Origin: UBA8529 sp964390565
GTDB lineage: Bacteria > Bacteroidota > Bacteroidia > Bacteroidales > Tenuifilaceae
Length of the DNA: 64,000 bases
Assembly (NCBI GenBank): GCA_964390565.1
Contig: CAYMII010000013.1
Location: 18,262-82,261, forward strand
Reading direction: 5' to 3'
Position 1 is the first letter of the stretch; every line of letters begins with the position of its first letter. Position numbers and translations under genes: made by a program. This document shows positions 8,117 through 18,192 of this stretch, one piece after another. Below the pieces are notes generated by a model that had not been told where the DNA came from, made no database searches, and saw only the letters and a list, made by a program, of their open reading frames with translations.

Positions 8117-10003
8117 ATGAGAAAATTATCGTTATTGGTATTAATCTTAACAAGCGTTTTAAGCATGAATGCTCAGAATGATAAGCAGCAAACTGCAACA
8201 CCTGATTACAGGTATAATTGGAATTTTACCGACATCTACCCAAATTGGGATGCTTGGGCTAAAGATTTGGAAATTATCAAACAAGAAATTCCTAAATTCT
8301 TAGATTTCAAAGGAAAAATTGGCGAAAGCGCTGATAAGATGTTAGGATTCTTTGAGTTTTCGGAAAAAATCAACAAAACAGCCGAAAGACTTTATGTATA
8401 TGTAATGCTACAAAAGGATGTTGATGGTAAAAACCCGATGTATTCGAACAAGGAGCAAGAGCTGCAAACAGTGTTCATCCAAATGGGAATGAATACAGGC
8501 TGGATATCTCCTGAACTTGCGACTATTCCTTCGGAAAAGGTATACAAATGGATGGAAACCAACCAAAAACTTGCTGTTTACAAGCACGATATGGAAAGCT
8601 TTTATCGCTTACAGGAACATATCCTGCCTGAGGCAACTCAAAATATTATCACACAGTATAGCAGCGCATTAGATGCAACATCACGCATTTACTCATCTTT
8701 ATCGATTGCTGATATCGAGTACAAAAAGGTGAAACTATCTACTGGCGAGGAGCTAATCGCTTCGCCTGCCAATGCCAATAAGGTTTACACATCAAACCAA
8801 AATCAAGCGGATAGAAAGTTAATGGGAGATGCAACCAGAGTTCCCTTCATTAAAGCAAAAAACACCTATGCTGATATTTATCTTGGAATGCTACAAAACC
8901 GATGGGCTTCAGCAAAGTTGCAAGGTTACAAATCATGCTTAGAAAGAGTTTTAGCATCGAATAACATTCCAAAAGATGTATACACTAACCTATTACAAGT
9001 AGCAAGAGAGAATTCTCAACCACTTCAAAAATACTACGAGCTTCGTAAAAAAGCCCTTAAACTCGAAAAGTATTATGGCAGCGATAACTCTGTTGAACTA
9101 GTCGATTTTAATAAAACCTATAAATGGGATGAAGCAGTCAGCATTGTCAAAGAGGCGCTAAAGCCAATGGGCGAAGATTATGGTAAGTTGCTACAAACAG
9201 CTTTTCAAGGCGGTTGGATTGATGTTCATGAAAAACCAGGTAAAAGAACAGGCGCTTACAATATGTCAGTTTACGGACTACATCCATATATCTTGATGAA
9301 CTGGGATGAAACCCGCGATAACGTTTTTACCCTTGCTCACGAGCTAGGTCATGCAATGCATGGATTACTTGCAAACAGTAATCAACCTATGGTTTACTCT
9401 GGTTCAGCAACAGTTGTTGCCGAGGTCGCATCAACCTTTAACGAGAACATGCTACTTGACTACATGCTTGCAAAATCGACTGATCCAAAAGAGAAAGTTG
9501 CACTACTCGTTCAAGCAATCGATAACATCTCGGGTACTTTTTATCGCCAAGCACAATTTGCTGAATTCGAGTATAAAGTTCATGAGATGATTGAGCAAGA
9601 TCAGCCTATCAATGCTGAGACCTTTGCACAAATTTACATCGACTCTGATATACAGTATAATGGAACAATGATTGAGCGTGCCGAAGATGCAAAATACTCT
9701 TGGGCTCGCGTACCTCATTTCTTTAATTATACATTCTACGTTTATAACTATGCAGTTTCATTCTCGGCATCAAGTAGTTTATATGAGCAGGTAGCGAAAG
9801 CAAAAGATAAAAAGGCAGCACAAATTGCTTTAGATAAATATTTAAACTTGCTAAAATCTGGGAGCAAAGACTATCCTGTAAATCTTTTAAAAGATGCTGG
9901 CGTTGACTTAACAACAAAAGATGCTTTTCAAGCAGTAATTCGCCAAATGGAAAAACTTGTGAATCAACTTGAGGTAGAACTAAAAACTTTAGGAAAACTA
10001 TAA
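8117..10003 (+). CDS. pepF: Oligoendopeptidase F-type zinc metallopeptidase (family M3B), secreted
   Basis: A 628-residue M3 peptidase that cleaves short peptides. The zinc site is HELGHAMH, with His408, Glu409 and His412; the downstream VAEVASTFNE segment supplies the third ligand. The N-terminal PepF all-helical region and the family's C-terminal YNYAVSFSASSSLYEQV segment are intact. An N-terminal signal peptide (residues 1-19, ending NAQ) indicates a periplasmic or extracellular enzyme; classical PepF of Firmicutes is cytoplasmic, so this is a Bacteroidota-style exported variant. A monocistronic gene ending in a bidirectional terminator at 10023-10052. The role is likely peptide scavenging. 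Confidence 0.93.
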   Translation: MRKLSLLVLILTSVLSMNAQNDKQQTATPDYRYNWNFTDIYPNWDAWAKDLEIIKQEIPKFLDFKGKIGESADKMLGFFEFSEKINKTAERLYVYVMLQKDVDGKNPMYSNKEQELQTVFIQMGMNTGWISPELATIPSEKVYKWMETNQKLAVYKHDMESFYRLQEHILPEATQNIITQYSSALDATSRIYSSLSIADIEYKKVKLSTGEELIASPANANKVYTSNQNQADRKLMGDATRVPFIKAKNTYADIYLGMLQNRWASAKLQGYKSCLERVLASNNIPKDVYTNLLQVARENSQPLQKYYELRKKALKLEKYYGSDNSVELVDFNKTYKWDEAVSIVKEALKPMGEDYGKLLQTAFQGGWIDVHEKPGKRTGAYNMSVYGLHPYILMNWDETRDNVFTLAHELGHAMHGLLANSNQPMVYSGSATVVAEVASTFNENMLLDYMLAKSTDPKEKVALLVQAIDNISGTFYRQAQFAEFEYKVHEMIEQDQPINAETFAQIYIDSDIQYNGTMIERAEDAKYSWARVPHFFNYTFYVYNYAVSFSASSSLYEQVAKAKDKKAAQIALDKYLNLLKSGSKDYPVNLLKDAGVDLTTKDAFQAVIRQMEKLVNQLEVELKTLGKL

Positions 10004-10022
10004 TATTACATATTGAAACGAG

Positions 10023-10052
10023 AAAGGGAAGATTTTCATCTTCCCTTTTTTT
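10023..10052. terminator. Bidirectional terminator between the peptidase and DUF5686 genes
   Basis: A perfect AAAGGGAAGA / TCTTCCCTTT hairpin between convergent genes, with a T-run on the plus side and A-rich sequence on the other. Confidence 0.8.
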
Positions 10053-10054
10053 AT

Positions 10055-12721
10055 TTATAATGAAACTTCACCGTCAAACTTTATAGATGCTTTAACGCCC
10101 CACATATAAAACTTATTTCCTTCAAACCCAACAAAGACTCCTACTCCTCCAAATATGCCAATTTCAGTCATAGAATACCCTAACTCCCAATACGGTTTGC
10201 CACCTCTTGTATAAAGAGATGATGCGTATAAGTTCTCGTTCCACATTCTATTGCTCACCCATGGCAAATACTTTAATGCAAGAAAAGGTGATGTAAGTTT
10301 CATAAACCCTTTTGCATAACTTGAGCTTGTGCTATGCTTATAATACTCAAGGAATTGAAATGAATTACCAAAATCGCCAACCATAACAGGCACTTCTTGG
10401 GTATTAAAATGTTTAAAATCGGGGAAGTAAATCTTATCATTCATTAAGAAATCGCCAAATCCAACTTTATATGAGAACTTGTTGCTTGACCCAAATTTTA
10501 TCGATTGTTTTACACCAACCTCAACTTGCAAAAATTTAACATCACTACCAGCAACTTCTGGAATACCAAATCTCGAATCTAAAGTAAATGTTGGGTACTT
10601 GGAAGATACCATGATTTTTCGATCACCAAACTTTCTATAGTAATACTCAGGTGTATAGCTAAACGATAGTTTTGCAATAAATGCCTGATGATTCGGGTTG
10701 TATTTTCCAAAAATGGTATCATTAATTGGAAGGTTTGGAGTATAGGTATTTTTATCCTTCGGATAAAATGAGTAATCGGTTGAATTCTCAAGCATTGTAC
10801 GATTATAATATCCAAGTCTCATTGAGCAATCGAAACCGTTCATAATATCAAACCTCTCGTATATTTCAGCATACTGATGCTCATAAAGCTTCATGTAGTT
10901 CGTTCTAAAAGCTAACGATGCAACTGTGTTAACAAATGTATTAATCCCCGATTCACGGTTAAAGTCCACACTCTCGCTCCCAGCGCTAATACCTAAAAAC
11001 GCCCTTCGTGAAGGTGAATGAGAAAAACCTCCGCTAAAACTACCCATGAAAACCTCGCGGTTAAAGGCGTAAGCAATTTTTGGCGTAATACTAATACTTC
11101 TCTTCTTGAAAGGCTTGCTGTAGGAGAAACTTAACCCAGTCACAAAACCATCAACCGTATTAAACCTTAGCTGTTCGATATCCACTATACCCGAATATGA
11201 AAAGTATCGTTTCGACTTTTTATCATAGTTTGAATACCCAAAAACAACCTTTGAAAAGATACTCTCCTTTTTCTTAACTGTATCCTTTTTATTGTTAACT
11301 GAATCCTTTTTAGCAGCAGATATGCGTAATTCATCCATTCCCTTTAATTCATCAGTATTTAAAGCAATTGGGCGAATCTGGTTCCAAACAGTTGTATCGG
11401 TCTTACGAGCCAATGAATCTACTTTCACTTTATAATTATCCTTGATTTCAAGAGTCTTTTTGGTTGTATCCGACTCTTTTGCATCCTTCGCCATCAGCGT
11501 AGCAAGCTGGTACATATCCTTATTGCTAAGCTCTTCCTTTTCAAGAAGTTTTTCAATTTTCTCTTTTCTCTTTTGCTCCTTAACAGCTTCCTTCTCAGAT
11601 TTTGGTTTTGTCTTAACCACCTGCTGTTGGCTAGTTTCATCCAGCTTATTCTGAACAGATTGGCTCACTAAATTGTTTGGAACCTTGATATCGCTATTAA
11701 TGTTAACAGTTTTATACTTTACCGAGGAAACATATTTTACATTCCCTTCATTTCCCATGAATTTTCCGATAATATCAAAGGTATAGTTAATTGGCAACCA
11801 GATATTATTGTTAACCTCACCAAATGTTTGCTGAATATTGATTGTTCCAACAATTGACTCAACGCTTAAGTTTGCGCTGTGTAAATTCCAGTACTTATCA
11901 GCAATGTAAATGTATCCCTCAACAAGCTGTTTACTTTTTCTTCGTGGAATTACTTTGATTTTATTGATGATTCTATCTTTTTCCTTCGAATAGCCCTCGT
12001 AACGAAATTTATAATGATTTAAGGCATAAGGTGATAATGGTAGAATAATCTCTCCAATCTTTGAATCATATAAACTTGCATTGATAAACTGCATCGCATC
12101 ATTACTATTACCGTCACCTGACGGGAAGTTAGAGCGAATCATCTTCACTGTCTGATCATACTTATCAGGAGCTGTAAAATGAATATTATTAAGCGACTCG
12201 GTTAAATAAAGTTGACCTTCTTTAGGGGCATCCTTCTCATCCTTCATAGCCCTCTTAACAAGCCACATAAGTTTCACAATTTTGAGCGTACCCTTCATAT
12301 ATACCTCTGCTTCAAACTCTTTAACTTGATTTTGATAATATGGAGCCATTCCTATGGCTTTACGAATTATTGGATATGCAGGATCTTCGCTACCAGGCTT
12401 TACATTAACCCCTTTTAATTCGTAACTCTTTAACTTTAGGGTTACATTCAGTTTATTCGATCCATCCTTAATCGATATATTCTTTTCAACCGTTTCAAAG
12501 CCTAAACATTGAAAAACTATAGAATATTCACCTAGTTTTAAATTTAAACTATACTCACCCTTTTCGTTGGTAATTGTTCCTAAACGAATTTCCCTTACAA
12601 ATACAGTAGAAAAGGGTACTGGTTTTCCTTCGTTATCGCTTATAGTACCTGAAAGGTTTTGAGCAAATAAACTATTAATGAATACAATAAAAACTAGAAA
12701 GGTTAGATAAATTTTTCTCAT
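10055..12721 (-). CDS. DUF5686 outer-membrane protein with N-terminal carboxypeptidase-regulatory-like domain
   Basis: An 888-residue exported protein. It has a signal peptide (1-20, ending LFAQ), then a CarboxypepD_reg-like beta-sandwich (about 22-105; LSGTISDNEGKPVPFSTVFV, and GEYSLNLKLGEYSIVFQCLGF). The large DUF5686 region follows, ending in amphipathic beta strands typical of an outer-membrane barrel and a C-terminal SIKFDGEVSL strand. A low-complexity Lys/Glu-rich insert (about 365-490) separates two parts of DUF5686. The family is widespread in Bacteroidota and its function is not established; the domain layout recalls TonB-linked barrels. Monocistronic. Confidence 0.88.
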   Translation of the reverse strand: MRKIYLTFLVFIVFINSLFAQNLSGTISDNEGKPVPFSTVFVREIRLGTITNEKGEYSLNLKLGEYSIVFQCLGFETVEKNISIKDGSNKLNVTLKLKSYELKGVNVKPGSEDPAYPIIRKAIGMAPYYQNQVKEFEAEVYMKGTLKIVKLMWLVKRAMKDEKDAPKEGQLYLTESLNNIHFTAPDKYDQTVKMIRSNFPSGDGNSNDAMQFINASLYDSKIGEIILPLSPYALNHYKFRYEGYSKEKDRIINKIKVIPRRKSKQLVEGYIYIADKYWNLHSANLSVESIVGTINIQQTFGEVNNNIWLPINYTFDIIGKFMGNEGNVKYVSSVKYKTVNINSDIKVPNNLVSQSVQNKLDETSQQQVVKTKPKSEKEAVKEQKRKEKIEKLLEKEELSNKDMYQLATLMAKDAKESDTTKKTLEIKDNYKVKVDSLARKTDTTVWNQIRPIALNTDELKGMDELRISAAKKDSVNNKKDTVKKKESIFSKVVFGYSNYDKKSKRYFSYSGIVDIEQLRFNTVDGFVTGLSFSYSKPFKKRSISITPKIAYAFNREVFMGSFSGGFSHSPSRRAFLGISAGSESVDFNRESGINTFVNTVASLAFRTNYMKLYEHQYAEIYERFDIMNGFDCSMRLGYYNRTMLENSTDYSFYPKDKNTYTPNLPINDTIFGKYNPNHQAFIAKLSFSYTPEYYYRKFGDRKIMVSSKYPTFTLDSRFGIPEVAGSDVKFLQVEVGVKQSIKFGSSNKFSYKVGFGDFLMNDKIYFPDFKHFNTQEVPVMVGDFGNSFQFLEYYKHSTSSSYAKGFMKLTSPFLALKYLPWVSNRMWNENLYASSLYTRGGKPYWELGYSMTEIGIFGGVGVFVGFEGNKFYMWGVKASIKFDGEVSL

Positions 12722-12785
12722 AAAATTTTAGATTTTCTAAATAAGATTGAAATTTAACAAAAATGTTACAGTCTGCTAGTCAAAA

Positions 12786-12863
12786 AAAATGCCAATGGCA
12801 TTTTTTAAAATTTTTTAACCCAAAAAAAGAAAAGGCCCCAAGCAAATTTGTTTGGGGTCTTTT
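12786..12863 (-). terminator. Two tandem hairpins after the thiamine operon
   Basis: The first on the minus strand is a strong hairpin (CCCCAA / TTGGGG, extended) at about 12834-12859, immediately after the thiN stop and followed by T-rich sequence. A second small hairpin (AAATGCC / GGCATTT) lies at about 12788-12806 with another T-run. Together they separate the thiamine operon from the DUF5686 gene. Confidence 0.7.
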
Positions 12864-13493
12864 TTAATATTTTAGAAATACGATTAACGGTCCAACATCA
12901 AATTGTAACTCAAACCATTCGCCTAAACTCTCGTTCAGCGTCCCCATCCAATACTCTTCCAAAGAACGATTATCAATAGGATATCTGAGATTTTTTGTTG
13001 TTATCTTAGTACTGTTATTTGGTGAAAATATTGAAATCTGTTGACCATTATGGCTTTCAATTCGTGAAGATGATAACATAGGTATAAATAATCCAGTATC
13101 AGTAAGCATTCTGATATTAGCACCAAGCCGAGCATAGTTGGTTAGTAAACTTATATTCCCAAGTGTATGATCTTCCCTTAAACCAGTTGCTCCGATAATG
13201 GCGATATCTTTAAAATTCCTTTCTAAACACCACTTTACCGATTTGGTCAAATCGTTTGAATCCTGCTCTGGATAGTGAAACAGCCTATCGGCATACTTCT
13301 TTTTAAGGGTATCGCTCACAGAATCCAAATCGCCTACAATAGCATAAGGACTCTTTCCAAAACTATCAACTTTAGATGTTGCACCATCACAGCAAACAAC
13401 TATCTCAGCATCTGCAAGATATTTTAAAGGAATCTCGTGCTCAGGAAATTTCCCGTCAGCGACAATTACTACAGATGCCCGTTGATTGCCCAT
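12864..13493 (-). CDS. thiN: Thiamine pyrophosphokinase (thiamine diphosphokinase)
   Basis: This enzyme converts imported thiamine plus ATP into thiamine pyrophosphate in the cytoplasm. The N-terminal catalytic domain carries the family motifs VVCCDGATSK, AIVGDLDSVSD and the HYPEQDSNDLTKSVKWCL segment, followed by GATGLREDHTLGNISLL. The C-terminal part is the small thiamine-binding beta-sandwich. I chose the ATG at 13493; a GTG at 13505, directly abutting the pnuT stop, would add four residues. It is the last gene of the riboswitch-controlled TonB receptor-PnuT-ThiN operon, which makes the assignment secure. Confidence 0.93.
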   Translation of the reverse strand: MGNQRASVVIVADGKFPEHEIPLKYLADAEIVVCCDGATSKVDSFGKSPYAIVGDLDSVSDTLKKKYADRLFHYPEQDSNDLTKSVKWCLERNFKDIAIIGATGLREDHTLGNISLLTNYARLGANIRMLTDTGLFIPMLSSSRIESHNGQQISIFSPNNSTKITTKNLRYPIDNRSLEEYWMGTLNESLGEWFELQFDVGPLIVFLKY

Positions 13494-13505
13494 AATACTT
13501 GACAC

Positions 13506-14102
13506 TTAACACTTGCCTCTTTCACTTTTCACCATCTCTTTCTTCCACTGATAATATCCATAAATAGCTAGGGTAAAATAGAAGAAGAAAAGTATTGATG
13601 TTGGGTAAAGATCTTTCCAAATAAACAGCACTAAAGATACAAGATTTACAACAACCCAAATCCACCAATGCTCAATCAGCTTTTGGGCAAGCATCCAAGT
13701 TCCTGTAATGCTTAACGCTGTTACAAATGAATCGCCATATGGAACTGGTGAATCGGTGTACCGTTTAAGAATAAACACCATAACCACAAATAATACTAGG
13801 GTAATCGACGAAATATAAATCCATTGCCTTGCCGAAGTTCGTGTTATTGGTAGTTCTTCCTTTTGAATATCCTTATTGCCATAAAGCCAATGCCACCAAC
13901 CATAAAAGCTGATCACAAGATAGTATACCTGCAACCCCATGTCGGCATAGAATTTCGAAACAAAGAAAACATATAAATAGAAAGCCGAAGTAATAATGCC
14001 CAAGGGCCAAAGCCAGATATTCTGTTTAATCTCAAGGTAAAGGTAAATGAGGCCTGCAACAGCCCCAAGTACCTCGATATAATTATTTTGTAACCACTCC
14101 AT
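13506..14102 (-). CDS. pnuT: PnuC-family transporter, probably thiamine-specific (PnuT)
   Basis: A 198-residue inner-membrane protein with six or seven hydrophobic helices and the PnuC features IYLYLEIKQNIWLWPLGIIT and ISFYGWWHWLYG. PnuC homologues facilitate the diffusion of pyridine nucleosides, and PnuT members take up thiamine. Specificity is inferred from context: it lies between a TonB receptor and thiN downstream of a TPP riboswitch, and kinase trapping by ThiN would drive net uptake. The start codon lies 43 bases after the receptor stop. The C-terminus (QWKKEMVKSERGKC) is followed directly by thiN. Confidence 0.9.
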   Translation of the reverse strand: MEWLQNNYIEVLGAVAGLIYLYLEIKQNIWLWPLGIITSAFYLYVFFVSKFYADMGLQVYYLVISFYGWWHWLYGNKDIQKEELPITRTSARQWIYISSITLVLFVVMVFILKRYTDSPVPYGDSFVTALSITGTWMLAQKLIEHWWIWVVVNLVSLVLFIWKDLYPTSILFFFYFTLAIYGYYQWKKEMVKSERGKC

Positions 14103-14145
14103 TTAGTTGATGGTTGTTCGTTTTTTGTTGCTTGTTTGTCATTCA

Positions 14146-16587
14146 CTAAAATTCCACACCTAACTTAAGCATAAAGTTTGTGCCTGCTTGAGGGAAGAAA
14201 CCATCTTCGCGATATTCAGGATCTCCATTTGCAAACTGGGCTCTATAAACCCAAGCATTCGCAAGGTAAAGATTACTCAAAACATTATTGAAAACTAGTT
14301 GAAAATTAACTGCTTTAAACCCTTTTGGTTTTAATGAGTAATCAACAACCACATTATTGACAAAGTAGCCATCCAATTTTCGCTTTGAACTACCTGTATT
14401 ATCGTAGTATTGCTCCCCAACATACTTGCTGATCAATGAAATAGTAAGCGATTTAATAGGATTTATCGACAATTGACTTGCTCCAACAAATGATGGGGAG
14501 AATGAAATTGGTGTATCTCCTAATTCATTCTTTTTTTGTGCAAGCGGATTCCAATCGGTTGAATTATCGTAAACATCGACATACTCAACAAAATTCTTAA
14601 TTCTGTTTTGGCTAAAGGTCGAATTTACATTCCAACGTAGCCAGCTAAGAGGCTTAATTCCAGCATAAATCTCAAGACCAGTACGATAACTATTCTTCAC
14701 ATTTGTCATTAAAGGGTAACCAACGTCACTTAATTTCCCAGTCAATACAAGTTGATCGCTATAATCCATGTAGTAAAGATTAAGGTTTAAAGCAAAAACA
14801 GAATGCTTAAATGAATATCCCAACTCGTAATCGTACAAACGCTCTGATTTTGGTGTATTATTAGAACCATATTTCATAGCGTCCTTAATATCTGCTCTTG
14901 AAGGTTCGCGATTACCTATTCCAAAGGAAGCAAATACTTCTTGGTTATCAGACAACTTAACTAGTGAACCAAATTTTGGGTTAATGAAATTCCATTCATG
15001 CGACTGATCAAGATTTGCTAAGTCGTCATCTGACCCTTTTAGCTTATAGCTAATACTACGAAATTGCATGTCAGCATAAATGTTTATCTGATCGGTAATT
15101 TGGTAGGTAGCTTTTCCAAAAACACTATAATCAGTCTTTAAGCCATTATTATTGTACCACTCATAATTATTTGGTATACTGTCGTTAATAGCGGTCCATA
15201 GAATTTTCCCAAAATGATCGCCATCGTACCGATTCCATCCTCCACCCAAAGCGGCATCGAGCCCCCCTAGTTTATAGTTCAAAGATATGGTTGTGCCATA
15301 AAAATCATTATCAAGCCATTTTTGGCGAATAAGATCAGTTTTTGCAACTTCAACCCCATCTATAATCGGATTGGCAATACCATATTTGCTAAACTTAGTA
15401 TCATCTTTGTACTCTTCGTAATAACCTGCTCCCTTAGTTAAATGTAAAGCTGCCGAGAGGCTCATCCAGCTATTTAGCTGCCGAGTATACAAAACTTGAT
15501 AATGGTTTTGAGTATAGTTATCTTTTTGATCCTTATAGTAGCGGGTGTTACCTTTTGCATCGGTATAAACTCCCTCGGGGTTGTAGGTTCTTATAGAATC
15601 AAGCATATAGCCAGGAGTTCCAGTCCATGTGATACCTGTATGCTCCTCACCATGAATAAAGTTAAATCTAAGCAAGCTCTTTGAGGTGTGCCAAGCTCCC
15701 GTTAAAAACATGGAGCGATGGTCGGAATTTCCTCTATCAATATATCCATCAGATTTTAATTGAGAATACCTTCCCTCAAAGCTAAATCCTTTTTTCATCA
15801 ACCCAGTACCAACAATTGCAGAGGTTTTCCATGTTCCAAATGAACCTGTCATTAAATCAATTTTAGTAAAAGGTTCAGGAGTTAATGTTGAGGTTTGGAA
15901 ATTTACCGATGCTCCAAACGCTGCAGCACCGTTTGTTGAAGTACCAACCCCACGCTGAACCTGAATGTTATCAACCGAATTGCTGAAGTCAGGCATATTC
16001 ACCCAGTAAACTCCTTGCGATTCGGCATCATTAATTGGAATACCGTTAACAGTTACGTTAATCCTACTCAAATCGGTTCCACGAATTCGAAACGCAGTAT
16101 TCCCTACTCCTGTTCCGCTCTCGGATGTAGCAACAACAGAAGGAATCATCTCCAGAAGATAAGGAATGTCAAAACCAGAATTATTTCTTTTGATATCCTC
16201 CTTATTTAATGTAGTTTGTGCAATTGGCATCTTATTCGAAGCCCTTGTAGCATTAACAACTATTTCCTCGCCCATTATTGATGAAGGGGTTAGCGAAAGG
16301 TCAACGGTTAAATCCCTATCTAAATTAACTTCTAGACTCTTTTTCTCATAACCTACAAATGAAACAGAAAGAGTATAAACTCCAGATTTTACTTTATTTA
16401 ATGAATATTTACCATTAGAATCCGTAGTACATCCCTGTAAAGTATTCTCTAGTACAACAGAAGCTCCTGCCAAGGGACTCCCGTTCTCATCGGTAATTCT
16501 TCCTTTTAATTGGTAAGACGCATTCGTATTGGCAAATAGCCATATACCCATAAGCTGCAAAAGCAGCATAAACGCAAATTTCTTCAT
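14146..16587 (-). CDS. TonB-dependent outer-membrane receptor, probably for thiamine
   Basis: An 813-residue receptor that imports a substrate across the outer membrane using TonB-ExbBD energy. Order: signal peptide (1-19); CarboxypepD_reg-like domain (about 25-110, LKGRITDENGSPLAGASVVL); plug domain (about 120-225, IPYLLEMIPSVVATSESGTG, then FRIRGTDLSRINVTVNGIPI); and a 22-strand barrel to the C-terminal FMLKLGVEF with a terminal Phe. No SusD partner follows it, so it is not a polysaccharide system. The TPP riboswitch in its leader and the downstream pnuT and thiN genes indicate thiamine or a phosphorylated thiamine as substrate. Confidence 0.92.
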   Translation of the reverse strand: MKKFAFMLLLQLMGIWLFANTNASYQLKGRITDENGSPLAGASVVLENTLQGCTTDSNGKYSLNKVKSGVYTLSVSFVGYEKKSLEVNLDRDLTVDLSLTPSSIMGEEIVVNATRASNKMPIAQTTLNKEDIKRNNSGFDIPYLLEMIPSVVATSESGTGVGNTAFRIRGTDLSRINVTVNGIPINDAESQGVYWVNMPDFSNSVDNIQVQRGVGTSTNGAAAFGASVNFQTSTLTPEPFTKIDLMTGSFGTWKTSAIVGTGLMKKGFSFEGRYSQLKSDGYIDRGNSDHRSMFLTGAWHTSKSLLRFNFIHGEEHTGITWTGTPGYMLDSIRTYNPEGVYTDAKGNTRYYKDQKDNYTQNHYQVLYTRQLNSWMSLSAALHLTKGAGYYEEYKDDTKFSKYGIANPIIDGVEVAKTDLIRQKWLDNDFYGTTISLNYKLGGLDAALGGGWNRYDGDHFGKILWTAINDSIPNNYEWYNNNGLKTDYSVFGKATYQITDQINIYADMQFRSISYKLKGSDDDLANLDQSHEWNFINPKFGSLVKLSDNQEVFASFGIGNREPSRADIKDAMKYGSNNTPKSERLYDYELGYSFKHSVFALNLNLYYMDYSDQLVLTGKLSDVGYPLMTNVKNSYRTGLEIYAGIKPLSWLRWNVNSTFSQNRIKNFVEYVDVYDNSTDWNPLAQKKNELGDTPISFSPSFVGASQLSINPIKSLTISLISKYVGEQYYDNTGSSKRKLDGYFVNNVVVDYSLKPKGFKAVNFQLVFNNVLSNLYLANAWVYRAQFANGDPEYREDGFFPQAGTNFMLKLGVEF

Positions 16588-16723
16588 TTTAAAATTCCTT
16601 TTTTTGGTTTACTATTTTTTAATATCACCAACGAACGATTATAAACAGTGTGCACAAGCCGCTTATAGCCTATCGTCAGCAACCAAGAAAAGGGGGAATA
16701 ATACTTAAGGTCATTTAAAACTC

Positions 16724-16796
16724 TTGTCCCTTCGTCGGTACTAACCGCATCAGGTTCAAAGGGTATGATCTCAGCCCGTTGTATTAAGGCACCCCC
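16724..16796 (-). promoter_or_regulatory. TPP (THI-box) riboswitch
   Basis: Read on the minus strand, the leader contains GGGGTGCC at its 5' end, the pyrimidine-sensor motif GGCTGAGATCATACCC, and the pyrophosphate-sensor segment GAACCTGATGCGGTTAGTACC ending in CGAAGGGA. These are the hallmark strings of the TPP aptamer, closed by the GGGGTGCC/short 3' stem. The aptamer ends about 140 bases before the receptor start codon, leaving room for an expression platform. It should switch the TonB receptor-PnuT-ThiN operon off when TPP is plentiful. Confidence 0.95.
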
Positions 16797-17010
16797 AAAA
16801 GACAGCCACAAAGATATATCTAAAAGATCCATTCATCAAAGCATTATGGAAATACTTTTTAATTTTCATTGATTATTAAATACTTATAATTAAAATCTGA
16901 TATCTAGCGTCTGAAATCTAGAATCTCAAAAAGGATATCTATTTTTTTGCATAACCCTTTCCCTTTTGCCTATTTTATTCGCAACTTTACACCCTTGTAA
17001 ATGCAGAATT

Positions 17011-18192
17011 ATGATAACTCTCGATAAGGCAATTGATATAGTACTTTCAAACGCAAATGCTTTAAATAAGTTTGAAAATGTTGAACTCTGGAGTTCAATG
17101 GGCAGGGTATTGGCCACTAATGTAGTTTCAGACATGAATATGCCCCCTTTCAACAAAACTGCTGTTGATGGTTATGCATGCCGTATGATTGATGCGAAGG
17201 GCGAATTAGAGGTTATTGAGATAATTCCTGCTGGCTCTATTCCTTCAAAAACTGTAGAGAAAGGTCAATGCTCCAAAATTATGACTGGAGCAATGATTCC
17301 TAAAGGTGCCGATTGTGTTCTGATGGTTGAGGATACCAAAGAGGTTTCAAAAGATAGAATAATATTTACTGGCGATAAACCCAGACCAAATATCTGTATC
17401 CTTGGTGAGGATATGAAAACAGGGGATGTAGCAATCCGAAAAGGAACTACCCTTTCGGCTCAGCATATTGCCATAATGGCGGCTTTGGGTTGCACGCAAC
17501 CCACCGTTACGGTAAAACCTTCGGTTGCTGTTCTTGTAACTGGCGATGAACTTGTAGAACCAAATCAGGTTCCAACGGGTGGCCAAATCCGCAATAGCAA
17601 TGGGCATCAGCTAGTTGGTCAAATCCTCAAGGCAAATGCAACACCAAACTATATTGGAATTGTAAAGGATACCGAGGATGCCACTTACGATGCAATCGCT
17701 AAGGCATTAAAAGAAAGCGATATCATTATTCTAACCGGAGGAGTATCGATGGGCGATTATGATTACGTTCCATCAGTAATGAAAAAACTGGGGATTCAAA
17801 TCCTATTCGATAGCATTGCCATTCAACCAGGTAAACCCACAAAGTTTGGAGTAAAAGATGGTAAATTGATATTCGGGTTACCCGGTAACCCCGTTTCATC
17901 GTACATGCAATTCGAAATACTTGTAAAACCTGCAATTCAAAAGTTGATGGGCGGAGAACCAAATTCAAAATCGGTTGTTCGATTACCATTAACCAATGGC
18001 TATAAACGCAAAAAAGTTGAGCGTTTAGGCCTGATTCCTGTTTTAGTAAATGAGAATAATAAAGTTGAAGCCGTTGAATTTCATGGCTCAGCGCATATAT
18101 TCGCACTAGCAAAGGCCCAAGGATATATCATGATACCGCTAGGTGAATCGGAAATAAAAGAGGGGGAACTAGTTGATGTTAGACCGCTATAA
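17011..18192 (+). CDS. moeA: Molybdopterin molybdenumtransferase
   Basis: MoeA inserts molybdate into adenylylated molybdopterin, releasing AMP, to make Mo-cofactor. The start at 17011 gives a normal N-terminus (MITLDKAIDIVLSNANALN); the longer ORF from 16966 adds an atypical extension. Family landmarks are MPPFNKTAVDGYA (near 46), the GAMIPKGADCVLMVEDT segment, LVTGDELVEPNQVPTGGQIR, the MoCF motif LTGGVSMGDYDYV, and FGLPGNPVSS. The 393-residue length is normal. First gene of the Moco operon; its stop overlaps the moaA start by 17 bases. Confidence 0.95.
   Translation: MITLDKAIDIVLSNANALNKFENVELWSSMGRVLATNVVSDMNMPPFNKTAVDGYACRMIDAKGELEVIEIIPAGSIPSKTVEKGQCSKIMTGAMIPKGADCVLMVEDTKEVSKDRIIFTGDKPRPNICILGEDMKTGDVAIRKGTTLSAQHIAIMAALGCTQPTVTVKPSVAVLVTGDELVEPNQVPTGGQIRNSNGHQLVGQILKANATPNYIGIVKDTEDATYDAIAKALKESDIIILTGGVSMGDYDYVPSVMKKLGIQILFDSIAIQPGKPTKFGVKDGKLIFGLPGNPVSSYMQFEILVKPAIQKLMGGEPNSKSVVRLPLTNGYKRKKVERLGLIPVLVNENNKVEAVEFHGSAHIFALAKAQGYIMIPLGESEIKEGELVDVRPL

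Noticed and set aside
16584..16832. An 82-codon reading frame on the minus strand before the TonB receptor
   Set aside because: It lies over the TPP riboswitch and its leader; its sequence is simply the translated aptamer.
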